Counted from the first letter of the stretch, positions 45,851 to 59,159 are shown. The stretch: 64,000 nucleotides of DNA from Linanthus parryae (GCA_023055425.1 JALGPY010000010.1:51086165-51150164), one strand, 5' to 3'. The notes: a model not told the origin generated them from the sequence alone. A program made the numbers and translations.

Positions 45851-47395
45851 ATGGAAGTTTAATATCCTTCAATTCCTATCCTCCTCACTTTTTTCTTTAT
45901 CTTCTTGTTCATGGTAGTGCGAGAAGCTAAAAAAGCATACAAGGTAAAGTGCTCGGTTCAAATTTGCCACAAGGACCATGGAAAGTGCCTCTAATAGGAA
46001 ACATGCACCAGCTAGCAGCCAATTCATTGGTTCATTGCATCAGATATCATTCCCCACTAGAAATGGCCACATAAATTATGAACCAGCTATCACCCAGTTG
46101 ATTGTTTCTAACCCAGAAATGGCCACAGAAATTATGAAAACACATGATACCATCTTTACTTCCAGACCCTACCTACTAGCTGCTGATATCCTTCTTTACA
46201 ACTCCACCGATATTGCTATTTCCCCATACAGCGATTACTGGAAACAGCGACGAAAAATTTGCACGATGGAGCTCTTAAGCCATCAACGTATCCAAACATT
46301 CCGGGGTATCAGGGAAGAGGAGGTATTTAATCTGATCAGCTCAATTTCATCAGATGCCAGAAGAGCACCAATTTATCTTAGTAGGAGAATTTTCTCACTA
46401 ACATATGGGATTACTGCAAGAGCCACTTTTGGTAACAAATGCAAACATTAGGGAAATGTTCATCTCAAAAGTGGAGGAAATTTAAGCCTTAGTAGGAGGC
46501 TTCAATGTTGCTTATGTGTATCCTTCCGTGAATATTCTACAGCTGATTACTGGAGTGAGAAATAGGTTAGAGAAAGCACATAAAAGACTCGATGAGATAC
46601 TACAGACTATATTGGATGAGCACAAGGAGAAGGAAGGAGGAAGAGAGGAAAGGGAAGCGGACGGGGAGGATTCCCTTGATGTCCTTCTAATAATTTAGAA
46701 GCATTCAGTTCCAATTAAGAGATGACAATAGCAAAGCAGTTATCTAGGTTAGTTTTCCAATCATTCCATTTGAATACTAATCTAGAAACTACACAAATAT
46801 TTTTAATTCAGACTAACATCTTATGCCAATCCCATTTCAGGACATTTTCAGCGGTCGGGGCGAGAGATCATCAACCACAGTAGAATGGGCCAATCCTTGA
46901 ACTGCTGAAAAATCCTGAAATTATGCAAAGAACACAAGTTGAAGAAAAGGGAATGTCGATCAATTGGGAACCTTAAATATGCACCCTTCTCTTCCTCTCT
47001 TGCTCCTATGGGAGTACAGAGAGGACTGCGAAATCAACGGATATGTTTTACCAGCTAGGACAATGGTCAGTATTAATGCGTGGGTAATTGGTCGAGATCC
47101 AAGACAGCGGATCCAACCGAAGAATTTTTACCCAGACAGGTTTTTGAATGGTGGAATTTATTTTAAAGGTTTCTTCTTCAACTTCATCCCGTTTGGTGTT
47201 GGAAGAAGGATGTGTCACGGGATAGATTTCTCTATTCGAGACATAGAGCTTCTGCTGGAACAATTGTTATACCATTTTGATTGGAAAATTCCAGGATCGA
47301 GGCAAGAAGATTTTGATATGACAGAGGAATTTGGTGCTTCAGTGAGGAGAAAGAATGATCTCTGTTTGAATCCCATTCCTTATCAATGTTCTTAA
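45851..47395 (+). pseudogene. CYP71D-like P450 pseudogene b (copy B)
   Basis: Counterpart of 9735-11279 with the same TAA at codon 4, the same frameshifts and the same loss of the K-helix ExxR (GTLN). It has an extra TAG after FGNKCKH (near 46449) and another stop after LDVLLII. The C-terminal piece, opening NMHPSLPLLLL and passing FYPDRF and the heme loop FIPFGVGRRMCHG, ends with NPIPYQCS and a normal TAA at 47393-47395. That stop is the likely ancestral one. Exon 1 fragments and the 93-bp intron are as in copy A. Confidence 0.92.
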
Positions 47396-47755
47396 GTTAA
47401 GAAGATCAGAATGAATTTATATTTTGTGCACATGATCATGTTGTTATTGATGTACTCATTTCTAGAATTATCAGAGAACCACGATGGGTGTCTAGTAACC
47501 TATAGGTATTTCCCCATAATGCATTCATTCCTTGTAGGGGAGTTCATTGATGTATTCATTCCTTATGGGGAAAGTATCGCATGTTTTCATCCGATCATAA
47601 ATTTACCCATAATTTTACCTCAAACATAGGATAAACAGTGTTTAACATCATATGTTGTGAAATTTTAAATGAACTTTGTAAGGATATGAACCAGTTTAGG
47701 AAGAAGTAAAAAGCCTGGAGGATAAACACTACATTTGATTTTATGGGTTCCAACT

Positions 47756-48101
47756 TCCAACTTTGGGTACATCCTATTTGGTGCTGGGAGAAGTATATGT
47801 CCATTATCCCAGTGTATCATTTTCGACATCAAACATTGAGCTTCTATTCGCACAGTCCTAGTACCATTTTGATTGGGAAATTGTAGGTGGAAGAAGGCAT
47901 GAAGAATTTGACAAGACCGAGGCCTTTGGTTTGTCATTGATAAGACAGGTGGAAGAAGGCATGAAGAATTTGCTGTACCATTTTGATTGGAAAATTCCAG
48001 GATCAAGGCAAGAAGATTTCGATAGGACAAAGGCGTTTGGGTGCTTCAGTGACGAGAAAGAATGATATTTGTTTGATTCCTGTTCCTAATCAATGTCCTC
48101 T
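47756..48101 (+). pseudogene. P450 C-terminal fragments, pseudogene c (copy B)
   Basis: Counterpart of 11640-11985: heme-loop remnant FGAGRSICP, then the duplicated LLYHFDWKIPGSRQEDFDRT piece and ASVTRKNDICLIPVPNQC in another frame. Confidence 0.85.
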
Positions 48102-49171
48102 AGTTAATAGGATCAGACCGAAAACATCTTTAGTTTGCATGACCATGTTCTTATTGATGAGCATTTGTTGGGAGAGTGTTTGTAAATTTATTGTGTTTTT
48201 ATCGGTGACTATTTTTCGTTCGTTATTTCACATATCATAGGACATTTTGAAACATAAGAGGTTCTTGCGACTGGACTACAGGCACCTAAAGGCACCTATA
48301 AAATATAGAAGTGCTCATTAGGAGTTGATGAATAACATTGATGTAGTGGAAAATACGAGGAAAGCAGTTCCGGGGAAGACGTAGATTCAAGAGCCGAATC
48401 GAAGGCGTCGGGTTTATGATCGTACTATACCTTATTTTGAGTAGAAACCATGTTCTATAATAACTCAAGACTATCACGATCACCGCCTCGGTTTGGTTGA
48501 ATATAGCCATCTTGACCGCGAAATCAGTGTTTTTACTATTTCTAGTAATACTCGATTTCATTGTTTCTCTTAATAGGAAAGTCAATTGGGTTGATCTTAG
48601 AATATTCTATAGTAGAATATCTTGTTAGTTCATTTTTTTCCTTTTGTGTAATTTTTCGTACTTTAAACTTTTACTTTATTTGAACGATGTAAAGCCTTGT
48701 AGCAAATCAATCTTTTACCTCATTATCAATAATATTTAAGATTTAACATGTTTTGAGAGTCGTTTAATATCCCGAATCACGTTTCTGTTATTCATTTCGT
48801 TTTCTCACTGAGTCAAACAGGCAAAAACTGGTATCAATGAAGCTATTTTATGTTTTCACCACTTTTCACCAAGATGATGTTCAAATAGGATCAATTTTTC
48901 AGGATTTAGATCAAAACGTTATTAAATGAGTATAGACACGTATTATTTCATGATGTGATGCTTACATGGCTACTCCATTCACAAGCCGTAAAAATAATTG
49001 AAAACCAACAAGACACCTAGTGACTGAAGATGGTGTTGTAGCCGAATTTGTAAGAAGTATGGTCCATAGTTAAGCCTCACAATACATTCTCAAGATAGGA
49101 AGGTTGGACTTCCCTGGGAGAGGACAAGATGGAATCCGTAAGCAAAACTGTTTTCTAGGGGAGCTTTAAGT
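48102..49171. other. P450 3' flank and spacer (copy B)
   Basis: Counterpart of 11986-13057. No gene recognised. It ends at the ATAAG target site of the long-LTR element. Confidence 0.6.
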
Positions 49172-49176
49172 ATAAG

Positions 49177-52100
49177 TGAAACGATCCGGGATCTCGGTTC
49201 AGGGTTAAAGAGACACTCGACAACCAAAAGTAGAAATGTACTATTAAGATTACATTTTGCTTAATGTACATAGCAAAATTTCGATAATAAGTACAATTTA
49301 TAACATAACATTTGTGATCTACTAAGTGGTCTAAGTTAAGCTATACTTCTTCGTCTCGTTCCGGCGTTCCCATCCCCCACTTTGATTGACGACCTGCGGT
49401 TTTAAAATGGCAAAAGCCGACGCAGTTTTGAAGAAACTGATCAGTAAAACTGAGTAAGTACACACTATGACATGTAAAGCAACGAGTGGCATGGAAACAT
49501 GAGTTGAAACAAATCAGAAGATTTAAACAGTAAAACTATCATATTGGAGAATTTGGATCAACTTGAAGTAACCGAGTAACAAAAACCTCTCAATTTAATA
49601 ACATTGAGAAACCACGAGTAGTTGGTAAAATATCCAGAGTAAACAAGTTCATTTGAACTGATAACGATAGTACTTCATTAGTAGCCAAGATTTACAATTC
49701 ATTTCAAATCAATTAGGGCATATCAAGAGCCACAAACAACATTAATAAGTAGCCAATTTTGAATTTCGACTTCAATCAACAGTTTAATTTAGCTGAGGCG
49801 TGTCAAGAGCCACCAGCAGGATCGATGTAAACAGAGGGATCACGAAATAATCACTAAGGGTTCCTTCTAGGGTCTATCAAACCCTATTTCACCCAAGCAT
49901 TAAGGTAGCCCATTCGTCAACCCCGCTCACAACATTAGCTAAAAGGCCATAAGTGTCGACACCCCTATACCGTAGTGACCCTTACAAGTATAAGTAGCAC
50001 TCTATAGCTCTATAAACCCCTTGGCCTCAATATCTTGATACATTTTGGCTCATCGGGGGCGGATTTTTGAACATTGACATTCTATCCAATAATAAGAAGC
50101 ATTGCTTCAATGGTCTTAGCCATAAGAAAATGGAGGATCGCTTGACGCCTCCCATTAATAACGGTACTCTGTACATCGTCCTAAGTCTATTAGAGGTATT
50201 TTATGTCTTCTCTTTCACATAAACAGAATTAGAATATCAACATTTCACAAGTAATTTCCGAGAGTTCTCAAAGGAGATGAATAAAATAGTTTAACAACAT
50301 TCGAGTGGAAACATGCATTCTCATACTTTTTCATATATCAAGTATTCATTTGAAGCATCAAACACATACGCAAATTTTGATATGAAAAGGTCGTACATAT
50401 GTACTTACCACTGAGATGATGCACAATTAAAATCAAGAAACTAAGTCTAGCACTCCGACGACAAACGCTCTCTCCTACGAGGTCGATGTCTACAATCACA
50501 CGTATGACGTACTCGTTGTAACCAATTTACACATTTATAATAGAAATGCAAACCTACATGTCACATAGTCCTAAATGTCACTAATTCACATATAATGATG
50601 TTTAATTATCAAAATAAATCCAACAAAACACTTAGAAGTTCGAAAATTCAAGTTTTCTAAAAAAATGTGAAACTACAATTCTGGACTTTACCATATCAAA
50701 TCATCTCCTAAAATTTTGAATTTAATGTATGATGAACCTATATGTTTCTACTTTCAGAAACATCAAGAAAATCATGCATAGACATTGTAAAACTCAAGTT
50801 ACAAAAATAACAACTACTGCTATGCAGAGAAGAGTTTGAGAAAAACTTTCAAGTTTGCAAGGGTATTACTAGCACTTGGAGAATATAAATAAAGCTCATC
50901 TTCTCCAGAATTAATCCCCTATGTGTCTACTTTAATCACAAGAAAGATTTGGTTCCATGAGTTTTTGGAAATGAGATTTTTAACAAAAATGGTAAAACTT
51001 GTCAAAAAACAGTGTTTCAGAAAACATGCAACTTAGAATGAGCATATCTCCCTAACCAAAAAGGATATGGAGTTGAATTTCCTTTCAAAATGACCCTCTA
51101 TGAGTATTGTTTCAGAATATAAAAGATTTAAAAATTCTACAGACAAAAAATTTAGAGATAATATTCGTTTTTCACAAACTGGTCAGATTGTAAAAATGTG
51201 AAATTTTCACCTAGAGCACTTAAAACATGATCAAATCAATTATATGACACATGCAACTTATGGAGACTTGATTTTCATTCAAATTACATCATTTTAGGCA
51301 TTAAGTAAGACTTTTACATGCTCTTGACACAAATGACGAAAACCCTCTTGGGTAGCAATGCATAGAATATGACATTCACAACATGCATGTTGGTTCTTGT
51401 GTGGGTTTCATGAAATAGTCAAAATTTTGGAGTCAATCACATGATCTAACAAAGGAAATGAAGAATCAAGAATGGAAAGGAAGAAATGTAAGATGAAATT
51501 TCATCAATCAAAGATAAAGATGGACATGCAAAAATGAATTGAAGACTAGAAGAAATGTTACCCCAAGATTCAAGAAATTGTGAGGAAAATTGTGATATTG
51601 GGCTTCAATCCATGAGTAGAATAGTGAAAGAGCTCCCCTCCATGATGATACAACCCTTGGACTCAAGTTTTCCATGGTTTGGAGACCATAAAAATGAGTT
51701 TTGATGAAGTTTTTGTGACATGAACACCCAAAAACGGGAATGGGGTTTTGAGAGAGAGAATAGAGCTAGTATGAGTGCTCTTGAAGAGAAAAACAAATGA
51801 GGAATTGTGAAAGAAAGAAATGGGGTTGATGCCTTGATGGTGGAGGTTGGTGAGAGTTTCATTGATTGTTCATGAGGAGAATGAAAAGATGTAAAAAAAA
51901 AATGATAGATGTAGGCAAAGAATGATGGTGATGGGGTGTTGATGCAACAAGGGGATGAATACATACATAGATTGAATAACTATGATATCTTATTTTAATG
52001 GTATTGATCCAAAGTAGTGTATCAAGAAATTGGGATGTAAATATAAACTAAAAGAGTTGATGGGTGATGATGAAAGTCAAAATTTAAGGGGTGAAAATAA

Positions 52101-52442
52101 AATTCCAATTAATAGCTAACACTTAAAAGATAACTTTCATAAATTATAAAATCTCATAATAATTTTAAATAAAACACTTTGTATAAATCACTTTTTAGAA
52201 AACTACAAGTACCTCCCAAGTATACAAAATAAGTTTCATATAGTATTTTTCCAAATTTTAAAAACTACAAAATAACCCCAAAATAAAAATATATATCATC
52301 ATAGATGTCAAATGACACACTTGTGCGTTAAAATCAAGAAAAACCAATAATAAGTTTTAAATATAAATTTCTCAAAATTTTCAAATATTCTTTTCTTTTC
52401 GAAATGACCAAATAACCCCTAACTTAAATACAGGGTATTACA
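49177..52442 (-). mobile_element. Long LTR 1 (copy B)
   Basis: 3266 bp, complete. It keeps the ~36 bp that LTR 1 of copy A lost near 13104. Private changes include GGTTCTTGTG near 51395. Confidence 0.9.
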
Positions 52443-53621
52443 TTATATCCCCCTTAAAATGAAGCTTCGTCCCCGAAGCTTAAGATTTTTTTTTTTTTTT
52501 TTTTTTTTGTAAAACTACGACATGTTTCACAAGAATTCAACTAATGCACATGAGAGTTGTATGCAATGCCAATGCACATGCATCACTTATATTAACGGGA
52601 ACGGGCTCTCGGTCGGTAAAGTCTCTTCTCACTTGTATCATACTAGAGATTCAAATACAATTAGCTCAAGCAAAAGGTCGGCACCAAATTTTGAATGGTC
52701 TAGACGAACACACAGTTACCACGTTTACAAAGCGATTCAAAAAAAATTATAGCATTTAAACAAATCTTGAAACTTTTAAACACAAAATACTTAACATGTC
52801 TTTTTTTTTGGCTCATCCGCACTTAAAATGTTTGCTTACCTGAGTAGGGTTTGATAAACCAATCACCTCAAGTGTTCCACGCATACGAGGGGGAAAAGAA
52901 CACTATGTGTCGTCACACAATGTGTCTATCCATCACAACTCGAATGTGTTTCTAATGTTCCAACTTAGTCTATGCAGCGGGTACAATTCATAGTACCGTC
53001 GTACTAAGAGTCACGCCAGCGGACTGCTAAACAAAGTGGTCCATATCACTTGGCATTGGTATCTCTGCACCAATCATTTTTTTTAAACTATTTTTTAAAA
53101 GAAGAAAAAGAAAAATTTTGTCAAAACTTTCTAATTTTGGAAGCGACCATGTCGAATTAACTCAAAGGGAAACAAAACCAGGTATTATCTTAAAAGTCGC
53201 ACTCAATGGTATGAAAGGAGTGGTCTCACGGTCTTCTAAGTCAAAACGTCGATACTCTTATGTCGGTAAAATAACATAACCAATTAACGGAACGTGCATA
53301 CGCATCACACGACAATGACAAATCATTTCTATATAGTAAGAAAACATGCTCATAGGATAGCAAACATATAAATAAGCAAGGAGATTCTGCATGGAGCACA
53401 TACCAATTAGCAAGTAACATTTAATCAACATGTATGGTAAAAATCGTGTTTAAGAATATGTAAGTACCCCAAAATCCCCCGCGGCTTCCCTACTTTTTTA
53501 TTACCAAATTGAGATATCCTAATCAATTTTAAAATTTTGAAATCGTGTTATCTTTCTTGTTTATCTACTTAAGGTAATCGAAAAGTCTCATTAACCGGAG
53601 AACCGATGCTCTGATACCATC
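52443..53621 (-). mobile_element. Internal region of long-LTR element (copy B)
   Basis: About 1.18 kb, slightly longer than in copy A because of an expanded T run (about 22 T) near 52486-52508. PPT at the left edge, PBS at 53608-53619. No coding domain. Confidence 0.88.
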
Positions 53622-56502
53622 TGAAACGATCCGGGATCTCGGTTCAGGGTTAAAGAGACACTTGACAACCAAAAGTAGAAATGTACTATTAAGATTACAT
53701 TTCGCTGAATGTACATAACAAAATTTCGATAATAAGTACAATTTAAAACATAACATTTTTGATCTACTAAGTGGTCTAAGTTAAGCTATACTTCTTCGTC
53801 TCGTTCCAGCGTTCCCATCCCCCACTTTGATTGACGACCCGCGGTTTTAAAATGGCAAAAGCCGACGCAGTTTTGAAGAAATTGATCAGTAAAAACTGAG
53901 TAAGTACACACTATGACATGTAAAGCAACCAGTGGCACGGAAGCATGCGTTGAAACAAATCAGAAGATTTAAACAGTAAAACTATCATATTGGAGAATTT
54001 TCATCAACTTGAAGTAACCGAGTAACAAAAACCTCTCAATTTAATAACATTGAGAACCACGAGTAGTTGGTAAAATATCCAGAGTAAACAAGTTCATTTG
54101 AAGTGATAACGATAGTACTTCATGAGTAGCCAAGATTTACAATTCATTTCAAATCAATTAGGGCATATCAAGAGCCACAAACAACATTAATAAGTAGCCA
54201 ATTTTGAATTTGACTTCAATCAGTAGTTTAATTTAGCTGAGGCGTTTCAAGAGCCACCAGCAGGATCGATGTAAACAGAGGGATCACGAAATAATCACTA
54301 AGGGTTCCTTCTAGGGTCTATCAAACCCTATTTCACCCGAGCGTTAAGGGAGCCCATTCGTCAACCCCGCTCACAACATTAGCTAAAAGGCCTTAAGTGT
54401 CGACACCCCTATACCGTAGTGACCCTTACAAGTATAAGTAGCACTCTATAGCTCTATAAACCCCTTGGCCTCACTATCTTGATACATTTCGGCTCATCGG
54501 GGGCGGATTTTTGAACATTGACGTTCTATCCAATAATAAGAAGCATTGCTTCAATGGTCTTAGCCATAAGAAAATGGAGGATCGCTTGACGCCTCCCATT
54601 AATAACGGTACTCTGTACATCGTCCTAAGTCTATTAGAGGTATTTTATGTCTTCTCTTTCACATAAACAGAATTAGAATATCAACATTTCACAAGTAATT
54701 TCCGAGAGTTCTCAAAGGAGATGAATAAAATAGTTTAACAACATTCGAGTGGAAACATGCATTCTCATACTTTTTCATATATCAAGTATTCATTTGAAGC
54801 ATCAAACACATACGCAAATTTTGATATGAAAAGGTCGTACATATGTACTTACCACTGAGATGAAGCACAATTAAAATCAAGAAACTAAGTCTAGCACTCC
54901 GACGACAAACGCTCTCTCCTACGAGGTCGATGTCTACAATCACACGTATGACGTACTCGTTGTAACCAATTTACACATTTATAATAGAAATGCAAACCTA
55001 CATTTCACATAGTCCTAAATTTCACTAATTCACATATAATGATGTTTAATTATCAAACTAAATCCAACAAAACACTTAGAAGTTCGAAAATTCAAGTTTT
55101 CTAAAAAAATGTGAAACTACAATTCTGGACTTTACCATATCAAATCATCTCCTAAAATTTTGAATTTAATGTATGATGAACCTATATGTTTCTACTTCCA
55201 GAAACATCAAGATAATCATGCATAGACATTGTAAAACTCAAGTTACAAAAATAACAAATACTGCTATGCAGAGAAGAGTTTGAGAAAAACTTTCAAGTTT
55301 GCAAGGGTATTACTAGCACTTGGAGAATATAAATAAAGCTCATCTTCTCCAGAATTAATCCCCTGTGTGTCTACTTTAATCACAAGAAAGATTTGGTGCC
55401 ATGAGTTTTCGGAAATGAGATTTTTAACAAAAATGATAAAACTTGTCAAAAAACAGTGTTTCAGAAAACATGCAACTTAGAATGAGCATATCTCCCTAAC
55501 CAAAAAGGATATGGAGTTGAATTTCCTTTCAAAATGACCCTCTATGAGTATTGTTTCAGAATAGAGCTAGTATGAGTGCTCTTGAAGAGAAAAACAAATG
55601 AGGAATTGTGAAAGAAAGAAATGGGGTTGATGCCTTGATGGTGGAGGTTGGTGAGAGTTTCATTGATTGTTCATGAGGAGAATGAAAAGATGTAAAAAAA
55701 AATGATAGATGTAGGCAAAGAATGATGGTGATGGGGTGTTGATGCAACAAGGGGATGAATACATACATAGATTGAATAACTAGGATATCTTATTTTAATG
55801 GTATTGATCCAAAGTAGTGTATCAAGAAATTGGGATGTAAATATAAAATAAAAGAGTTGATGGGTGATGATGAAAGTCAAAATTTAAGGGGTGAAAATAA
55901 AATTCCAATTAATAGCTAACACTTAAAAGATAACTTTCATAAATTATAAAATCTCATAATAATTTTAAATAAAACACTTTGTATAAATCACTTTTTAGAA
56001 AACTACAAGTACCTCCCAAGTATACAAAATAAGTTTCATATAGTATTTTTCCAAATTTTAAAAACTATAAAATAACCCCAAAATAAAAATATACCACTCC
56101 GTCCCAGCTCTTTCTACCCAAACAGACTTTTTGACTCGTATTTGGGTCACTTTGACCGGGCGATTTGGATAGCAAAATAATATGATTTTTTAATAATTTT
56201 TTCACCGTATTATAGAGAAACTTTTAATCTACAACACCATGAAAAAATTATTGAAAAATTACATCGGTTTGCTATTCAAATCAACGGGTCAAAGTGACCA
56301 AGTGAATAGTGACAAAAATCAGTTTGGGTAGAAAGAGCTGGGACAGAGTGGTATATCATCATAGATGTCAAATGACACACTTGTGCGTTAAAATCAAGAA
56401 AAATCAATAATAAGTTTGAAATATAAATTTCTCAAAATTTTCAAATATTCTTTTCTTTTCGAAATGACCAAATAACCCCTAACTTAAATACATGGTATTA
56501 CA
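53622..56502 (-). mobile_element. Long LTR 2 (copy B), deleted and MITE-bearing
   Basis: Counterpart of LTR 4 of copy A. At about 55560 the sequence jumps from TTGTTTCAGAAT to AGAGCTAGTATG, removing about 645 bp; AGAATA-like microhomology lies at both ends. A 258-bp MITE is inserted at 56094-56351. Confidence 0.9.
56094..56351. mobile_element. Stowaway-like MITE (258 bp)
   Basis: The terminal inverted repeats are about 30 bp with one mismatch. The left begins CCACTCCGTCCCAGCTCTTT; the right, reverse-complemented, begins CCACTCTGTCCCAGCTCTTT. It is flanked by TA on both sides (56092-56093, 56352-56353). Removing it together with one TA restores exactly the sequence of the other LTR copies. 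Internal arms (TTGGGTCACTTTGACC / GGTCAAAGTGACCAA) extend the fold-back. TA duplication and CTCCGTCCC ends are typical of Stowaway elements mobilised by Tc1/mariner transposases. Confidence 0.92.
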
Positions 56503-56507
56503 ATAAG

Positions 56508-57335
56508 ATAGAGATATATGTCAGCAATCTCACAAAATGCTGCTATTTCACCATGTTGGATAGTGTCTCTGGTTACAGATTTCCAAATCCCTTCATCTCC
56601 AATGTTCTTCTTTTTCCTCATGTTATTGTTTGTGAACTAAAATGAAGAAAATTTCAATAGACAAAAATATTTCTTTTAATTTGAATTAACCCAATAAAAA
56701 ATCGTCATATTCTTAAAGTTGAATAGAAGAACATGAACTTTCATACAATATCTTAATTGAATCATATGAAATTATCAATAAGATGAATAGAACTCGATTT
56801 GGTTTCTCGGGGGAATTTTTTCGAACATGTATGAAAGTATTTTCAATCTATGTAAGGGAAACGATAAATGATTCCTAGATGGTCACAACAGTCAAATACT
56901 TCAAGTACGTTTAGAACTTGTACATAACGTATATGATATACACAAATTCATTAATGATTTAGTCGTCTGACATAAACTCCACATTAATTTATCGAGTAAT
57001 AATCAATCTACAATCTAACCGTCCACCGACACTGAAAATGTTTCTTCTTTGATGGACTTTCTTGTACTAGTAAATAGCACGGGCTTGTCACGTGGGAAAT
57101 TTATTTACATAATTCAAGTGATTCAATGTGATTTTCACATCTTATATCTATATTACTTTAAAAGCGCTAAATTATACAATGGTGTAGACATGGGTTTTGG
57201 TTATTTGAACTCTCTAACAGGAAGACATGCGTCATGTTTATTTGGACTCTCTAATCAGCTCTGATAAGGAAAGTGTAAGTTCCTTCAAATTAATGTGAAA
57301 TATGGCATATTAGTAATTACATAACATCTATCATA
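56508..57335. other. Flank right of the long-LTR element (copy B)
   Basis: Counterpart of 29595-30450. No gene recognised. Homology to copy A stops at about 57335. Confidence 0.65.
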
Positions 57336-58343
57336 ACGTCAACCGCTCCTATTTATATAATTAATTTAATAGCGCAATTAATTAGTCAATTTGATAACAT
57401 GTGTTACAAAATATTTAATATCCACACATGAAAGGGGGTGGTTCTTACAGAGCAATTATTGATGATTACGCAGCCACTTACTAATTTTATATCTCGTATG
57501 TCAACATCTACATTTATTCAGTGGGTTAGTAGTTTCAAGTTCCAAGAGCCCTGTCCCTACAACAAAGTAATTGTATGATTAATTAGTTAAATTTATGGGT
57601 TCATATAAGCCAAAAAGAAGAAATAATAAAATTAAGGGAATTTTGAAAGGGCATTTTTGTAAGCATGACGAAACATTCTCAAGATGAGAATGTTAGACTT
57701 CCGAAGTCGGGGACAAGATGGAGGTTGCAAGCAAAAATGTTTTTTAGGACACCTTGGGCTTGTTTAGATGAGCGGAAGTAAGTGAGCGATTTGGCTAAAG
57801 ATCTACTTTTATCTGGAGTGTTTGGATAGAGTAGATTAAATTAGATTTTTGTAATTTTTGTAATAGAATTAATAATATAAAATTAAAGAAACATGTGATT
57901 TATCAGAAAATGAGTTAAAGTAGGTGTTTTTTTGTTCTACTTGCGTTGTGGTAATGGGTAGTGAAAAGGCTGAGGTGAATGGCTAAACAGGCACGGTGAT
58001 GGGAGAATAATTCTCGTCAGTTTTTGTTGTTTTTGTTGTAACTAACCAAGTGTTTGGATACGTTGATGACTTCTCCTCCATCGTATCCAAAACATTATGG
58101 GGGAAAAATATTTGTATAATATTGGAAGAATTCAAGGAAGTATACCTCTCTTAGAAACAACAAAATACATGTAGATGATTTAGACCAATAACATAACTGA
58201 GACCCTCCTGATTTAAGGTGACATTGATGAGGGTAATTAGTGCCTGATCTTGCGGATTAGAGTTTGTTGGAGTGTTGGTAGCGTTGGAAAGGAACGGTGG
58301 TGGATAGAGGGCTGCAGTTCCCAACAACCAACTCTCTCAAATC
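57336..58343. other. Spacer with a diverged piece of P450 3' flank
   Basis: No gene recognised. Positions 57671-57753 (AAACATTCTCAAGATGAGAA, then GGGGACAAGATGGAGG) are a diverged relative of 12968-13045 and 49084-49160, the flank just upstream of the long-LTR element. Confidence 0.55.
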
Positions 58344-58427
58344 AATGTTCTTAAGTAATCAATGTTCTTAAGTAGATTAGGAACGAACAGAGATCATTCT
58401 TTCTCCTCACGGAAGCAGCAAATGCCA
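58344..58427 (-). pseudogene. P450 C-terminal scrap
   Basis: The minus strand reads FAASVRRKNDLC at 58385-58425, matching the conserved P450 C-terminus FGASVRRKNDLC of pseudogene b. It is followed by CAATGTTCTTAAG, which corresponds to the normal ending (QCS and TAA) and is duplicated in tandem. Nothing upstream of it is recognisable as P450. Confidence 0.7.
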
Positions 58428-58533
58428 CTTTATATTGAACATAAAACGCATCAAATTGTTGCTATTAGAAAGAAGAAACAACGGATTGGTTGTGTTTAGG
58501 GCCATGGTAGATAAAACAAAAAGGGCGAGCATG

Positions 58534-58547
58534 GAGCTCTGATGCCA
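58534..58547 (-). other. Possible copia-type PBS remnant
   Basis: The minus strand reads TGGCATCAGAGCTC, preceded by TTTTTCA, as at the junction of a copia LTR and its tRNA-Met-type PBS. No matching second LTR or coding domain was found, so this stays tentative. Confidence 0.3.
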
Positions 58548-59159
58548 TGAAAAACTAGATTAGAATTTTATGAAGAGAGCCAAATAGGCTGTCGGTGAAG
58601 AGAAACAAAACACGTAAATGAAGAGAGATGACCAAATCTATTGAATGAGGAGAAAAAAGAGGCTTTAATACAACGCTATTGAACGTAGCATTTTGCACGA
58701 TTGGATTATACTAGTTATACTTCAAGTTATGACTTAGTACAAAAAAACTTACAGAGAGTGGATTATGGTGCGTAATGGAATTTGGCTTTGAGCCCTATTT
58801 GGTATAAGCTGAAAATAACAAAAATCGACTAAAATAATTCTAGCTGAAAAATCCTGCTGAACTAACAATCAAAATACGTTTGATATGAGCCGAAATTGTA
58901 GAATATTAATTGGATCCATAAGAAAAAAATTTAAAGAGTTATGCCGTCAATTTCTTGAATACACTAACTTGTAAATGAACTATGACCATGCTAATGTCAA
59001 ATACACGTTAAAATTGTCTTTTCAAATATTTTCAGCCGCATAATCCACTTTTTTGAGGTTTTACAATGCACTGAGATTATCTTAATCAGTAGATGGCATA
59101 AAAACATAACTTAATTTAAATGGACCGATTTAATCAAAGTTGTTTAAAATTGTGGTTCC
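58548..59159. other. No gene seen
   Basis: AT-rich DNA without recognisable coding or repeat structure, other than the possible retroelement edge noted at 58534. Confidence 0.45.

Larger units (their letters stand above)
49172..56507 (-). mobile_element. Long-LTR non-autonomous retrotransposon (copy B): LTR-internal-LTR
   Basis: The simple form of the element that is tandemly expanded in copy A. It is bounded by the same 5-bp ATAAG (49172-49176 and 56503-56507), with two LTRs and one internal region. Sharing the insertion site and target duplication with copy A shows that the insertion came before the segmental duplication. Confidence 0.92.
30451..57335 (+). repeat. Segmental duplication, copy B
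   Basis: From 36088 to 57335 this repeats copy A. The 30451-36087 part has no partner in the window, but it runs seamlessly into the shared part: the outer pol and the left LTR of the nested element belong with the integrase and right LTR further on. It is therefore most simply the beginning of the duplicated unit, whose copy A counterpart lies left of position 1. The copy ends at about 57335, where the motif acataacatctatc, also found at the A/B junction, is followed by unrelated DNA. That suggests breakpoints in a short homology. The unit is about 26.9 kb here. Confidence 0.85.
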
